A DNA stretch of 64,000 nt from Mesorhizobium sp. ORS 3324 (GCA_000824825.2 LM655171.1:117691-181690), one strand, 5' to 3'; positions 27,307 through 36,111 are shown, counted from the stretch's first letter. Notes: generated by a model not told the origin, from the sequence alone. Numbers and translations are program-made.

Positions 27307-27818
27307 GACGCGTATTCGGCATCACCGGCTGGAAGAATTCCGGCAAGACGACACTGGCCGAGAAGCTGGTCGCCGAGCTGGCGCGGCGCGGCTGGACGGT
27401 CTCGACCGTGAAGCATGCCCATCACGACTTCGACATCGACAAGCCTGGCACGGACTCCTTTCGCCACCGCCAGGCCGGCGCCATGGAGGTTGCGATCGTC
27501 TCCAGCCGGCGCTGGGCGTTGATGCATGAGCTGCGCAACGAGGACGAGCCCAAGCTGGACGAAATCCTGGCGCGGCTGGCGCCCTCCGACATCGTGCTGG
27601 TCGAAGGCTACAAGCGCGAAGCGCACAAGAAGATCGAGGCGCGGCGGCTCGACGCCAAGGACCAGACGCCGCTTGCGGCCGGCGATCCGAACATTGTCGC
27701 CATCGCCGCGGATTTCAAAGTCGAAGGCGAAACCCTGCCGGTCTTCGACCTCGACGACACGAAATCGATAGCCGACTTTGTCGAGCGCGCGACCCGCCTC
27801 ATCAGTCCGGGCAAGTAA
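27303..27818 (+). CDS. mobB: Molybdopterin-guanine dinucleotide biosynthesis protein MobB
   Basis: A 171-residue P-loop GTPase that supports MobA. The Walker A motif is GWKNSGKTTL (about 9-18), and the conserved VKHAHHDFDIDKPGTDSFRH and VLVEGYKREAHKKIE follow. It begins with the ATGA overlap at the end of mobA. With mobA it serves molybdoenzymes such as nitrate reductase or xanthine dehydrogenase. Confidence 0.94.
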   Translation: MRRVFGITGWKNSGKTTLAEKLVAELARRGWTVSTVKHAHHDFDIDKPGTDSFRHRQAGAMEVAIVSSRRWALMHELRNEDEPKLDEILARLAPSDIVLVEGYKREAHKKIEARRLDAKDQTPLAAGDPNIVAIAADFKVEGETLPVFDLDDTKSIADFVERATRLISPGK

Positions 27819-27969
27819 CGCAGCGGCCGACGGCGATTGTCGTTTGCTGTTGATTTGCAGTTGCTTTCTTCTCGGAAAGAATGGGAGTATCCCACGCAGC
27901 GGGCGGTCAAAAAGGCACGCCCACAAGAGCCGCACGGGACAGCGGCCATGACAATATGAGAGGATTATC

Positions 27970-28755
27970 ATGCGTATTGCACTGCGTATCGCGCTTGCCG
28001 CTTCGGCCGCGCTGCTGACACTTGGCGTTGCCCAGGCTCAGGAAAAGACCCTGAGGATCGGCACCGAAGGCGCGTACCCACCCTTCAACAACCTGACCTC
28101 GGACGGCCAGCTGGTCGGCTTCGACATCGACATAGCCAAGGCGCTCTGCGACGAAATGAAGGTGAAGTGCACCTTCGTCGCCCAGGATTGGGACGGCATC
28201 ATCCCCGCGCTGCAGGCCGGCAAGTTCGACGCCATCGTCGCATCGATGTCGATCACGCCCGAGCGCCAGCAAAAGGTCGACTTCACCCACAAATACTACA
28301 ACACGCCCTCGGCGATCGCCGTGCCGAAGGATTCGCCGCTCAAGGGCACGACCAAGGCGGACCTCGCCGGTAAGACGATCGGCGTCGCCACCACGACGAC
28401 GCATTTCAACTATGCCTCGAAGACCTACACGGACAGCACCATCAAGGGCTACCCGAGCAGCCCCGAGGAGCAGGCAGATCTCGCCAACGGCCGTCTCGAC
28501 GCGATCGAGGACGATATCGTGGTGCTGCAGCAGTGGCTGGATTCGCCCGACGGAGCCTGCTGCAAGATCCTCGGCCAGCCTTCACCGCAACCGGTCGAGA
28601 TCTTCGGACCCGGCGCCGGTATCGCTGTGCGCAAGGGCGAGACCGATTTGGTCAACAAGCTGAATGCCGCGATCGACGCCATCCGCAAGAACGGAAAGTA
28701 CAAGGAAATCAACGACAAGTACTTCAAGTTCGACGTCTACGGCGCCGAGTCCTGA
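27970..28755 (+). CDS. Polar amino-acid ABC transporter substrate-binding protein
   Basis: A 261-residue periplasmic protein with a signal peptide ending AQAQ. The core (RIGTEGAYPPFNN, VGFDIDIAKALCDEMK, FDAIVASMSITPERQQKVDF) is the HisJ/ArgT-type binding fold. AYPPFN and the D-I-A-x-A motif fit lysine, arginine, ornithine or opine-type ligands, though specificity cannot be set from sequence alone. The gene opens an operon with two permeases. An inverted-repeat hairpin right after it probably raises its expression over the permeases. No ATPase gene follows. Confidence 0.92.
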   Translation: MRIALRIALAASAALLTLGVAQAQEKTLRIGTEGAYPPFNNLTSDGQLVGFDIDIAKALCDEMKVKCTFVAQDWDGIIPALQAGKFDAIVASMSITPERQQKVDFTHKYYNTPSAIAVPKDSPLKGTTKADLAGKTIGVATTTTHFNYASKTYTDSTIKGYPSSPEEQADLANGRLDAIEDDIVVLQQWLDSPDGACCKILGQPSPQPVEIFGPGAGIAVRKGETDLVNKLNAAIDAIRKNGKYKEINDKYFKFDVYGAES

Positions 28756-28767
28756 TCGTTGCGCTCG

Positions 28768-28793
28768 GGGCGGTGAAGATCACCTCACCGCCC
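28768..28793 (+). promoter_or_regulatory. Intra-operon hairpin after binding-protein gene
   Basis: A perfect GGGCGGTGA / TCACCGCCC stem with an 8-nt loop lies between the binding-protein gene and the first permease. Hairpins at this place commonly protect or attenuate the mRNA and favour the binding protein. Confidence 0.65.
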
Positions 28794-28833
28794 TTCCTCC
28801 ATTCCAGGATCGCCACGGAGACACGCCCCGCCA

Positions 28834-29550
28834 ATGCCGGCCCAAAGCATTTGGACACTTCTCAGTTGGGGGCCCGATGGCTGGAGTGACGATATCGCCT
28901 CTGGCGTGCTGGTCACGATCGCGCTGGCCTTGGCCACGCTGCCGATCGGCTTGACGATCGGGTTTTTCGTCGCCTTCGCCAAGCAGCACGAAGAGCCATC
29001 GCTGCGGCTCGCAGCCAATATCTACACGACGGTCTTTCGCGGCCTGCCGGAGCTGGTGACGCTGTTCCTGTTCTTCTTCGGCATGCCGCTTATCCTGCAA
29101 CACCTGGTCCGCTTGATTTGGCCCGACGCGACGGTCGACGTGGACAGTTTCGTCGCCGGCTTGATCGTGCTGTCGCTGATCTTCTCCTCTTATAGCAGCG
29201 AAGTCTTTCTCTCCGCCTTTCGCGCCATTCCCAAGGGCCAGTATGAGGGTGGTTACGCCATCGGCCTTTCAAAATGGCAGACGATGCGGCTTGTGATCCT
29301 GCCGCAACTGCTGCGCATCGCCTTCCCCGGTCTCGAGAACTGCTGGCTGATCCTGCTCAAGGACACGTCACTGGTGTCGGTGGTCAATCTCGCGGAAACC
29401 TTGCGCAATGCCGGCGTGGCCGCCCGCGTCACCAAGCATTCGTTCCTCTTCTACAGCGTCGCGGCACTGGTCTTCCTTGTCCTGGCCATCCTGTCGTCGA
29501 TAGCCACCGGCTACATCCTGCGCTCGCTCGGACGGAGGGAGGCACGATGA
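28834..29550 (+). CDS. Amino-acid ABC transporter permease 1
   Basis: A 238-residue membrane subunit of the HisMQ type with about five helices and the cytoplasmic EAA loop EGGYAIGLSKWQTMRLVILPQ around residues 132-152, which docks the ATPase. It lies downstream of the binding-protein gene and overlaps permease 2 by 4 nt (ATGA at 29547-29550). Together the two would form the transmembrane pore. Confidence 0.92.
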   Translation: MPAQSIWTLLSWGPDGWSDDIASGVLVTIALALATLPIGLTIGFFVAFAKQHEEPSLRLAANIYTTVFRGLPELVTLFLFFFGMPLILQHLVRLIWPDATVDVDSFVAGLIVLSLIFSSYSSEVFLSAFRAIPKGQYEGGYAIGLSKWQTMRLVILPQLLRIAFPGLENCWLILLKDTSLVSVVNLAETLRNAGVAARVTKHSFLFYSVAALVFLVLAILSSIATGYILRSLGRREAR

Positions 29551-30371
29551 GCATCAGTCAGGCTATCGCGGTCGAAAGGCCCCCGCCCCAGGCGCGCGGC
29601 TGGCCGCGCGCCCGCATCGTCGGTTACTCGCTCGTCTGTCTGTGGATCCTTTTCGGCCTCGGTATCCTGGCTTATCTCGTCCACGCCTGGAACGGCGAAT
29701 TCTTTGCCAAATACGCGCCTGCCTACCTGCGCGGATTGGGAACGACGCTTGCGCTTGTGACAACGTCAATGATTGCCGGCGCAATCCTGTCCCTGCCCGT
29801 CACTTACGCCCGCATGTCCAAGAACCGGATCCTGTCCGGTCTGGCCTATTGCTACGTCTATTTCTTCCGCGGCACGCCGCTACTGGCGCAGACCTATCTG
29901 GTCTACTACGGTATCGGCTCGTTCCGGCCGCAGCTCGAGACGGTTGGACTATGGTGGTTCTTCCGCGAGGCGTTCTATTGTGGCGTCTTCGCCTTCTCGC
30001 TCAACACCGCCGCCTACCAGGCAGAAATCCTGCGCGGCGCGATAGAGAGCGTGCCGAGGGGCCAGTGGGAGGGCGCCGCTTCGCTCGGCCTGCACAAGCT
30101 GGAGACGCTGCGCAAGGTCATCCTGCCGCAGGCGTTTGTCGTGGCCTTGAGACCCTACGGCAATGAACTCGTCCTGATGATCAAGGCCTCAGCCATCGTC
30201 GCCATCATCACCGTCTACGACCTGATGGGCAATGCGAAGCTCGCCTACGCCAACTCCTTCGACATCCAGGCCTATATCTGGGTGGCGATCGTCTATCTGG
30301 TGATGGTAGAGATCCTGCGCCATGGCGTCGAATGGATCGAGCGGCGGATCACCATTCACCTCAAACGCTAA
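29547..30371 (+). CDS. Amino-acid ABC transporter permease 2
   Basis: A 274-residue second permease. An extended N-terminus of about 25 residues precedes the first helix. The EAA loop is EGAASLGLHKLETLRKVILPQ and the hydrophobic segments match HisMQ family proteins. GGAGGGAGG lies 6 bp upstream of the ATG. The expected ATP-binding subunit does not follow; the next gene is an unrelated oxidoreductase, so this transporter must borrow an ATPase encoded elsewhere. Confidence 0.92.
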   Translation: MSISQAIAVERPPPQARGWPRARIVGYSLVCLWILFGLGILAYLVHAWNGEFFAKYAPAYLRGLGTTLALVTTSMIAGAILSLPVTYARMSKNRILSGLAYCYVYFFRGTPLLAQTYLVYYGIGSFRPQLETVGLWWFFREAFYCGVFAFSLNTAAYQAEILRGAIESVPRGQWEGAASLGLHKLETLRKVILPQAFVVALRPYGNELVLMIKASAIVAIITVYDLMGNAKLAYANSFDIQAYIWVAIVYLVMVEILRHGVEWIERRITIHLKR

Positions 30372-30414
30372 TGCATGCCAAAAGTGCGCGGCATTTTGGG
30401 ACAACGACATGCAT
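30371..30414. repeat. Dispersed hairpin repeat, copy 1
   Basis: An imperfect palindrome with outer arms ATGCATG / CGACATGCAT and inner arms CCAAAA / TTTTGG. It starts at the last base of the permease stop codon and shares its sequence with copies at 36792-36839 and 57322-57366. Confidence 0.7.
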
Positions 30415-30557
30415 CAAAGACTTAGAGCGCATCGCGTTCTTTCGACGCGAGTGTTGCGCATCGGCCTGCACCAAGCGGTGCGGCTCCGCGCGCCTTGACG
30501 AATCCGCTGTAGGGCATAGAGCTTCCGCAGCTGTAAATTCGTTCCCGGAAGGTTTCT

Positions 30558-31427
30558 ATGGCATCGCTTGCATTTCTCGGTCTTGGCGTCATGGGCTACC
30601 CGATGGCCGCACATCTCAAGAACAAGGGCGGCCACGACGTCACCGTCTACAACCGCACCGCGGCAAAGGCCGAGCAGTGGATCGCCCAGCATGGCGGCCG
30701 GCTGGCGCCGACGCCGGCCGAGGCGGCCGAGGGCAAGGATTTCGTTTTCTCCTGCGTCGGCAACGACGACGACCTGCGTTCGGTGACGACCGGTACCAAC
30801 GGCGCCTTCGCGGCGATGAAGAAGGGCTCCGTCTTCATCGACAACACGACAGCCTCGGCAGAAGTCGCGCGTGAACTCGCCGAAGCCGCTGAAAAGGCCG
30901 GATTTTCCTTCCTCGACGCACCGGTCTCGGGCGGCCAGGCGGGCGCCGAGAACGGCGTGCTGACAGTGATGGTCGGCGGCGAGCAGGCCGCCTTCGAAAG
31001 GGCCAAGCCCGTCATCGACGCCTATGCCCGCATGGTCGGGCTGATGGGGCCGGCCGGCGCCGGCCAGCTCACCAAGATGATCAACCAGATCGCCATTGCC
31101 GGCCTTGTCCAGGGCTTGGCCGAAGGCATCCATTTCGGCAAGAAGGCCGGGCTCGACATCGGGAAGGTCATCGACGTGATCTCCAAGGGTGCTGCCGGCT
31201 CCTGGCAGATGGAAAACCGCCACAAGACGATGAATGCCGGAAAATACGATTTCGGCTTCGCCGTCGACTGGATGCGCAAGGACCTCGGCATCTGCCTCGC
31301 CGAGGCCAATCGCAACGGCGCCAAGCTGCCGGTGACGGCGCTGGTCGACCAGTTCTATAAGGACGTGCAGGACATGGGCGGCAGGCGCTGGGACACGTCC
31401 TCGCTGCTCGCCCGCTTGGAAAAATAG
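30558..31427 (+). CDS. NAD(P)-dependent oxidoreductase, 3-hydroxyisobutyrate dehydrogenase family
   Basis: A 289-residue beta-hydroxyacid dehydrogenase. Visible are the N-terminal dinucleotide loop GLGVMGYPMA (8-17), the substrate signature DAPVSGGQAGA (120-130) and the catalytic Lys173 in GQLTKMINQ. The family includes tartronate semialdehyde reductase and glyoxylate/succinic semialdehyde reductase, so the exact substrate is open. GGAAGG precedes the ATG. It is followed by the AlkD-like gene with a 6-bp gap, probably co-transcribed. Confidence 0.92.
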   Translation: MASLAFLGLGVMGYPMAAHLKNKGGHDVTVYNRTAAKAEQWIAQHGGRLAPTPAEAAEGKDFVFSCVGNDDDLRSVTTGTNGAFAAMKKGSVFIDNTTASAEVARELAEAAEKAGFSFLDAPVSGGQAGAENGVLTVMVGGEQAAFERAKPVIDAYARMVGLMGPAGAGQLTKMINQIAIAGLVQGLAEGIHFGKKAGLDIGKVIDVISKGAAGSWQMENRHKTMNAGKYDFGFAVDWMRKDLGICLAEANRNGAKLPVTALVDQFYKDVQDMGGRRWDTSSLLARLEK

Positions 31428-31433
31428 ACGGCG

Positions 31434-32138
31434 ATGGCCCTGCCCGATCCGAGATGGAGCGCCGACGACATCGTCGCCCATTTGCGCTCGATCGGCACGG
31501 AGGAGCACCTGACCGGCATGGCGCGGTTCGGCATCAACACAAGAGCCGCGCTTGGCATTGGCAATTCCGACTTGCGGCCGCTGGCGCGCACGCTGAAGAA
31601 GAACCACGAACGGTCGCTGCGTCTCTGGGACACCGGCATTCGCGAGGCGCGGCTGATGGCCGCCTTCACCGGCGAGCCGAAGAGGCTCGATATCGATCAA
31701 TGCCGGCACTGGGCCGCCGATTTGGACAGCTGGGAGATCGTCGACACTGTTGCAGACCTCTTTGCCGCAACGCCGTTTTGGCGTGAGCTGATCGAGGAAT
31801 TTGCCGACGACAAGCGCGAGTTCGTGCGCCGCACCGCCTTTGCCATGCTGGCCTGGGGCGCGGTGCACCTGAAGAAGGAACCGGACGCGACCTTCCTCGC
31901 CTATCTGCCGCTGATCGAGAAGCATGCGGGCGATCCGCGCAACTTCGTCCGCAAGGCGGTGAACTGGGCGCTGCGGCAGATCGGCAAGCGGTCGATGGCG
32001 CTGCACGCCCCTGCCCTTGCGTTGGCTCGGAAACTGGCCGCATCGTCTGACAAGACGGCGCGCTGGATCGGCAAGGACGCTGTCAAGGAACTGACGGATG
32101 CCAGACAGCTCGAACGGCTCGAAGCCGCAAAGACCTGA
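31434..32138 (+). CDS. DNA alkylation repair protein (AlkD-like)
   Basis: A 234-residue all-helical HEAT-like protein of the AlkD/AlkC group, which excises positively charged alkylated bases. The segment ADLDSWEIVDTVAD contains the Asp equivalent to the AlkD catalytic residue, and FVRRTAFAMLAW matches the conserved Arg helix. The sequence is complete. It lies between the oxidoreductase and a GNAT gene and overlaps the latter by 41 nt. Confidence 0.88.
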   Translation: MALPDPRWSADDIVAHLRSIGTEEHLTGMARFGINTRAALGIGNSDLRPLARTLKKNHERSLRLWDTGIREARLMAAFTGEPKRLDIDQCRHWAADLDSWEIVDTVADLFAATPFWRELIEEFADDKREFVRRTAFAMLAWGAVHLKKEPDATFLAYLPLIEKHAGDPRNFVRKAVNWALRQIGKRSMALHAPALALARKLAASSDKTARWIGKDAVKELTDARQLERLEAAKT

Positions 32139-32676
32139 CCTTGCCGGCATCCGCTTTATCGAGGTGACGCGGGAGACACGCGATCGCTTCGAAAGCCTGT
32201 TCGAGCAGCCCGGAGCGCCGAAATATTGCTGGTGCATGGCCTGGCGCCACTCCAGCCGCGAGCACATCGAGAACGACGAGAAGAAGCGAATGATGATGGC
32301 GCTGATCGATGCCGGCACGCCGGTCGGCATCGTCGCCGAGCTCGACGGCAGAATGGTCGGCTGGTGCTCGGTCGCGCCGCGCGAGACTTATCGGAGGCTC
32401 TCGAAGCAGCAGGACGACAGCGAGACCGGCGTCTGGTCGATCGTCTGCTTCTACGTGCCGAGGGCCTTGCGCTGGGGCGGCCTAGCCTCGGCCTTGCTCG
32501 ATGCCGCGATCGACCATGCTTTCACCAAAGGCGCACGTGTCATCGAAGCCTATCCGGTCGACGAGGCCGCGCCGAGCTATCGCTTCATGGGTTTTCGCGA
32601 CATGTTCGTCGCGCGGGGCTTCAATGAGGTCGGCACCGCCGGCACTCGCCGGCATGTGATGCGGCTGAGCCGTTGA
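32098..32676 (+). CDS. GNAT-family N-acetyltransferase
   Basis: A 192-residue acetyltransferase. GWCSVAPRETYRRL and WSIVCFYVPRALRWGGLASALLDAAI form the acetyl-CoA-binding beta4-beta5 core, with RWGGLAS replacing the classical Q/RxxGxG/A loop. An N-terminal motif APKYCWCMAWR is typical of a subgroup annotated simply as GNAT. The ATG at 32098 has AAGGA eight bases upstream. The 41-nt overlap with the AlkD gene implies coupled translation. Substrate unknown. Confidence 0.85.
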   Translation: MPDSSNGSKPQRPDLAGIRFIEVTRETRDRFESLFEQPGAPKYCWCMAWRHSSREHIENDEKKRMMMALIDAGTPVGIVAELDGRMVGWCSVAPRETYRRLSKQQDDSETGVWSIVCFYVPRALRWGGLASALLDAAIDHAFTKGARVIEAYPVDEAAPSYRFMGFRDMFVARGFNEVGTAGTRRHVMRLSR

Positions 32677-32696
32677 TGCTGGCCCATGGCAGCGCA

Positions 32697-34061
32697 CTAC
32701 CGCCGCAGATCGTGGACGCCGAGTTCTTTCCACATCCACTCGAAGCTGTAGGTTGCCATCGGATGGCTCGGATCAGGCTGCTTGGCGGTCTGGTTCTCTA
32801 TATATTTCAACCAGTCGGCGACTTTCTGGCGACCGGCTGCGGTCTTGGCAGCCTGGCGCGGTGTCTTGTTCCCCAACATTTTGACCGGCTGATCGAGCGT
32901 TTCCAGATAATGCCGGTCCAAGTAGTCGTGGATGCTCTGTTCGGCAACTTCCGGCGGGATGTTTGATGGCGATGTTTTGGCACCTTTGCTTGGCCGTTCG
33001 GCTTTCACCTGCTCGACAGTGCGGATTTCTGTCAGAGGTGTCCTGACAAGATCGCCGAGAGCCTGCTGGATCAAAGCCGTCCCTCTCGCCGCCCGAGCTG
33101 CGGAATTGGCGGACAGATGCAGGAAACGGCCCTTCAAATCGACATTACCAAGCACGAGCGGGCCGTTGTCCATCGTGGTGTCTATGGCATGAGCGGTCGC
33201 CGCTTTTGATTTGCCTCTGCCTTTCGGCATTTCCTCCAGCCAGTTCCAGAATTTCGCGTCCGCCTGAGACAAGGCTGGAATATTGTTCAATCGGGCAGCG
33301 ATGTCCTCCTGTTTCACGCCTGCTACAAGCGGAAAGCGGACGTTGTGGAATACGATTTCGTCGCCATCGGTGTTTTGTAGCCGCGGCCCCGCAGCCCTTC
33401 CGAGGGCATCGAACAGCCATGAGAGCGTAAACATGAATGCTGCAGCCTGCAGCTCGTCATCCTTGATGGCCGGTAGCTTTTTCGCGTTTCTTTTGCCGAA
33501 CAGGCCCCGCAGCCCATCGAACAATGTTTCGGTGGCCCGAGGGGTAAAGGGCAAGACACCGCCGGCCATGACGTTTTTGCCCATGACGGGGACGATCCTC
33601 GCGGCAAGCTTGTCCCACTGCTTCAAAGTCTTGGTAGCAGTGCCCTCGCTGACGGCGATCGGCTCACCGCCGCGGATAAGGTCGCGTGCCATGAAAGACG
33701 TTCCGGGAACCACGTCGCTCACCTCATACAAACTCATGACTGAGGTGCGCAGCGCCACCATGTAAGCCCTTGATTGCGCGCTTTCCTTCCAGCCTCGGCG
33801 CTTCAGATACTCATCGACCATATTGCTGGGTTCGCCCTCGAAATCCTGCGTCAGGAAATCCTCGAAAGCGCAGCCCCAAAGGGCCATCGTCCAGTAATCG
33901 CCGACCACTTCGGCAAGATCTTCAAACTCCCCTTCGCCCTCGAGGACCGGGCCGAAATGCTCGTTGAAAACTGCCTCGAAGCATTCGCGCCATTCGTCAC
34001 GAGCAAGAAATTTCATCAGCCCTTCGAGATCGTGGCGGGATGGCACGGTGCTTTTCTCCAC
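32697..34061 (-). CDS. Uncharacterised 454-residue protein
   Basis: A complete 454-residue frame with natural composition. No signal peptide or membrane segment is seen. The N-terminal third has acidic patches (EGEGEFEDLAEVVGDYW). The C-terminus holds HDYLDRHYLETLDQPVKMLG and KTPRQAAKTAAGRQKVADWL, resembling the KTPREA helix motif found in MbcA/ParS/Xre-type antitoxins and in some SEC-C-linked proteins. I would not assign a function. It is a lone gene on this strand, convergent with GNAT. Confidence 0.7.
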   Translation of the reverse strand: MEKSTVPSRHDLEGLMKFLARDEWRECFEAVFNEHFGPVLEGEGEFEDLAEVVGDYWTMALWGCAFEDFLTQDFEGEPSNMVDEYLKRRGWKESAQSRAYMVALRTSVMSLYEVSDVVPGTSFMARDLIRGGEPIAVSEGTATKTLKQWDKLAARIVPVMGKNVMAGGVLPFTPRATETLFDGLRGLFGKRNAKKLPAIKDDELQAAAFMFTLSWLFDALGRAAGPRLQNTDGDEIVFHNVRFPLVAGVKQEDIAARLNNIPALSQADAKFWNWLEEMPKGRGKSKAATAHAIDTTMDNGPLVLGNVDLKGRFLHLSANSAARAARGTALIQQALGDLVRTPLTEIRTVEQVKAERPSKGAKTSPSNIPPEVAEQSIHDYLDRHYLETLDQPVKMLGNKTPRQAAKTAAGRQKVADWLKYIENQTAKQPDPSHPMATYSFEWMWKELGVHDLRR

Positions 34062-34303
34062 ATTGATGGGCGATGCACTACGCGGCGCAGTCGGTTCGCC
34101 GGCGTAGTCATGCTATTTTCTGCGCCATCCGGGCGATCACGCAAGGCGTGCTCGCAGATTTTCCCTATTCTTTCGGTTCGACCTACCACGACCGCCGGCT
34201 ATCCGCGTGATGGAGCCGGCCAGTTCCATCGAGGCGCAAAAAATGCTTCATGGATCACACGGCTTACCCGCTCACGATCACGAGCCGGCCAAGGATGGAG
34301 CCA

Positions 34304-34870
34304 ATGAACCATCGTCTCAGCAAAGGCACGGTCCTCGCTGCCCTACTTGGCTTTGCCGTCACCCAAGCCTCGGCTGAACCCATGCATATCTTCTGGAAGG
34401 ATCTGCGCCCCGCGACGCAGGCTGTTGCGCCAGACACCAACCTGCCGATGATTGCGGCGAAGCTGCCCGACCACGGCGAGACGCTGTCGCACGGTCTAAA
34501 GGACAAGACCGTCCAGCTGGCCGGCTATGCATTGCCGGTCGATCGCGAGGGCGACCTCGTCTACCAGTTCCTGCTGGTGCCGTGGACCGGCGCCTGCAGC
34601 CACATGCCGACGCCGCCGCCCAACCAGATCGTGCTGGTGGCGCCTGCGCATCCTTACAAGATGGCTGAGGCATACCAGCCGGTGTCCGTCACCGGCGTGC
34701 TCAAGCCCGGCATGGAGAAGAGCCAGCTCTTCATCCTCGACGGCGTCTTGATCGTCCAGTCGGGTTACACGGTGCGCAAGGCCGAGGTGTCTGATGTCGA
34801 CAGCGTGCCGGACGCCGTCACGCTGCCGGTCAACTCGCCGTGGAATTTCCTCAACAAAAAGAAGAATTAA
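34304..34870 (+). CDS. DUF3299 domain exported protein
   Basis: A 188-residue exported protein with a signal peptide (MNHRLSKGTVLAALLGFAVT, cleaved near ASAEP). The core (LKDKTVQLAGYALPVDREGD, FLLVPWTGACSHMPTPPPNQ) is the DUF3299 signature with a conserved Cys-Ser-His. The family is often found beside lipoprotein or metal export genes, but its role is not established. AAGGA at 34291 lies eight bases before ATG 34304, which decides the start; an in-frame ATG at 34295 would be too close to that site. Confidence 0.82.
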   Translation: MNHRLSKGTVLAALLGFAVTQASAEPMHIFWKDLRPATQAVAPDTNLPMIAAKLPDHGETLSHGLKDKTVQLAGYALPVDREGDLVYQFLLVPWTGACSHMPTPPPNQIVLVAPAHPYKMAEAYQPVSVTGVLKPGMEKSQLFILDGVLIVQSGYTVRKAEVSDVDSVPDAVTLPVNSPWNFLNKKKN

Positions 34871-34892
34871 GCCCTGTCGCTTCAGACAGCGC

Positions 34893-35384
34893 TCACGCCG
34901 CGTTCGCGCCCGCTTCTTTGTCCAGGATCATATAGTCGAGCGGGATTTCGGTCGTGTACTTGATCTGCTCCATGGCGAAGGAGGACGACACGTCGCGGAT
35001 CTCGATCTTGGCGATCAGCCGCTTGTAGAAGGCGTCATAAGCGGCAATGTCCGGCACCACGACGCGCAGCAGATAGTCGACATCGCCGCTCATGCGATAG
35101 AATTCGACCACTTCCGGGAATTCCTGGATGACCTCGGAGAAACGCCGCAGCCATTCATGGCTGTGCGAGTTGGTGCGGATCGACACGAAGACGGTGACGC
35201 GCACATTGACCTTCTCGTGGTCGAGAATGGCGACGCGCCGCTTGATGACACCCTCTTCCTCGAGCTTCTGGATGCGCCGCCAGCACGGCGTGGTCGACAG
35301 GCCGACTTTCTTGGCGACATCGGCCACCGCAAGTGTCGCGTCCTCCTGCAGGAGGCGGAGAATTTTTCGGTCAAGGCGATCCAT
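34893..35384 (-). CDS. Lrp/AsnC-family regulator
   Basis: A 163-residue regulator with an N-terminal AsnC-type helix-turn-helix (LDRKILRLLQEDATLAVADV, VGLSTTPCWRRIQKLEEEGV) and a C-terminal RAM/ligand-binding domain (EFYRMSGDVDYLLRVVVPDI). It binds amino acids and controls local or global amino-acid genes. It is an isolated gene here, with no obvious structural partner. Confidence 0.94.
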   Translation of the reverse strand: MDRLDRKILRLLQEDATLAVADVAKKVGLSTTPCWRRIQKLEEEGVIKRRVAILDHEKVNVRVTVFVSIRTNSHSHEWLRRFSEVIQEFPEVVEFYRMSGDVDYLLRVVVPDIAAYDAFYKRLIAKIEIRDVSSSFAMEQIKYTTEIPLDYMILDKEAGANAA

Positions 35385-35493
35385 CGGGAGAACTCCAGGG
35401 GAATAGTTTCGCTATATTCCCTTTTATCATGGCCTTTCACAAGAAAGAAATTCTGCCAACCGCAGCAAAAGCGAGTGATTTCTTGCCGGATGC

Positions 35494-36111
35494 CTATCCG
35501 ATGCGATAGCGGATTTCCGACCTCAGGAATGGCAGCAAATCCATTTCAAACCAGGGATTCTTCTTCAGCCAGCCGGTGTTTCGCCATGACGGATGCGGCA
35601 GCGGCAGCACTTTCGGCCCGGCCGCCGCACCCCAGATCGCGCGCCAGTTCCTGACCGTTTCCGTCAGCGAGTCCCCACGCGCGGCGCCCATGTGCCACGA
35701 CTGCGCATAACCGCCGATTGTCAACACCAGGTCGATCTGCGGCATCAGCGCCATGAGCGCAGCGCGCCAGGCCGGCGCGCATTCGCGGCGCGGCGGCAGG
35801 TCCGCGCCCTTGGCGTCCTGCCCCGGAAAGCAGAAGCCCATCGGCACGATGGCGAATTTTTCCGTGTCGTAGAACTCGTCACTGGTGACGCCGAGCCACT
35901 GTCTCAGGCGATCCCCGGAAGCGTCGGTGAACGGCATGCCCGATATGTGCACCTTGGTGCCCGGCGCCTGGCTGGCGAGCAGGATGCGGGCCTTCGACGA
36001 CGGCAGCAGCACCGGCCGCGGCTCATGCGGCAAAGGCCTGCCGCGCGGATGCTCGACGCAGATGCGGCAGGCTCGCACCCTCGCCGTCAGGCGCTCAAGC
36101 TCGTCGGTCAT
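35494..36111 (-). CDS. Uracil-DNA glycosylase family protein
   Basis: A 205-residue protein with an N-terminal cysteine pair (CRICVEH) and the UDG-superfamily folds: QAPGTKVHISGMPFTDASGD (about 48-67) and the C-terminal HPS motif LPLPHPSWRNTGWL. This matches the uncharacterised glycosylase-like group found in many proteobacteria. Whether it acts on uracil is unproven. The ATG at 36111 is used; GTG at 36129 is an alternative. It lies just after the GST gene, in the same orientation. Confidence 0.82.
   Translation of the reverse strand: MTDELERLTARVRACRICVEHPRGRPLPHEPRPVLLPSSKARILLASQAPGTKVHISGMPFTDASGDRLRQWLGVTSDEFYDTEKFAIVPMGFCFPGQDAKGADLPPRRECAPAWRAALMALMPQIDLVLTIGGYAQSWHMGAARGDSLTETVRNWRAIWGAAAGPKVLPLPHPSWRNTGWLKKNPWFEMDLLPFLRSEIRYRIG

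Noticed and set aside
30414..32330. Reverse frame of 638 codons antisense to the oxidoreductase and AlkD genes
   Set aside because: It spans two well-supported genes on the other strand and is a codon-bias shadow.
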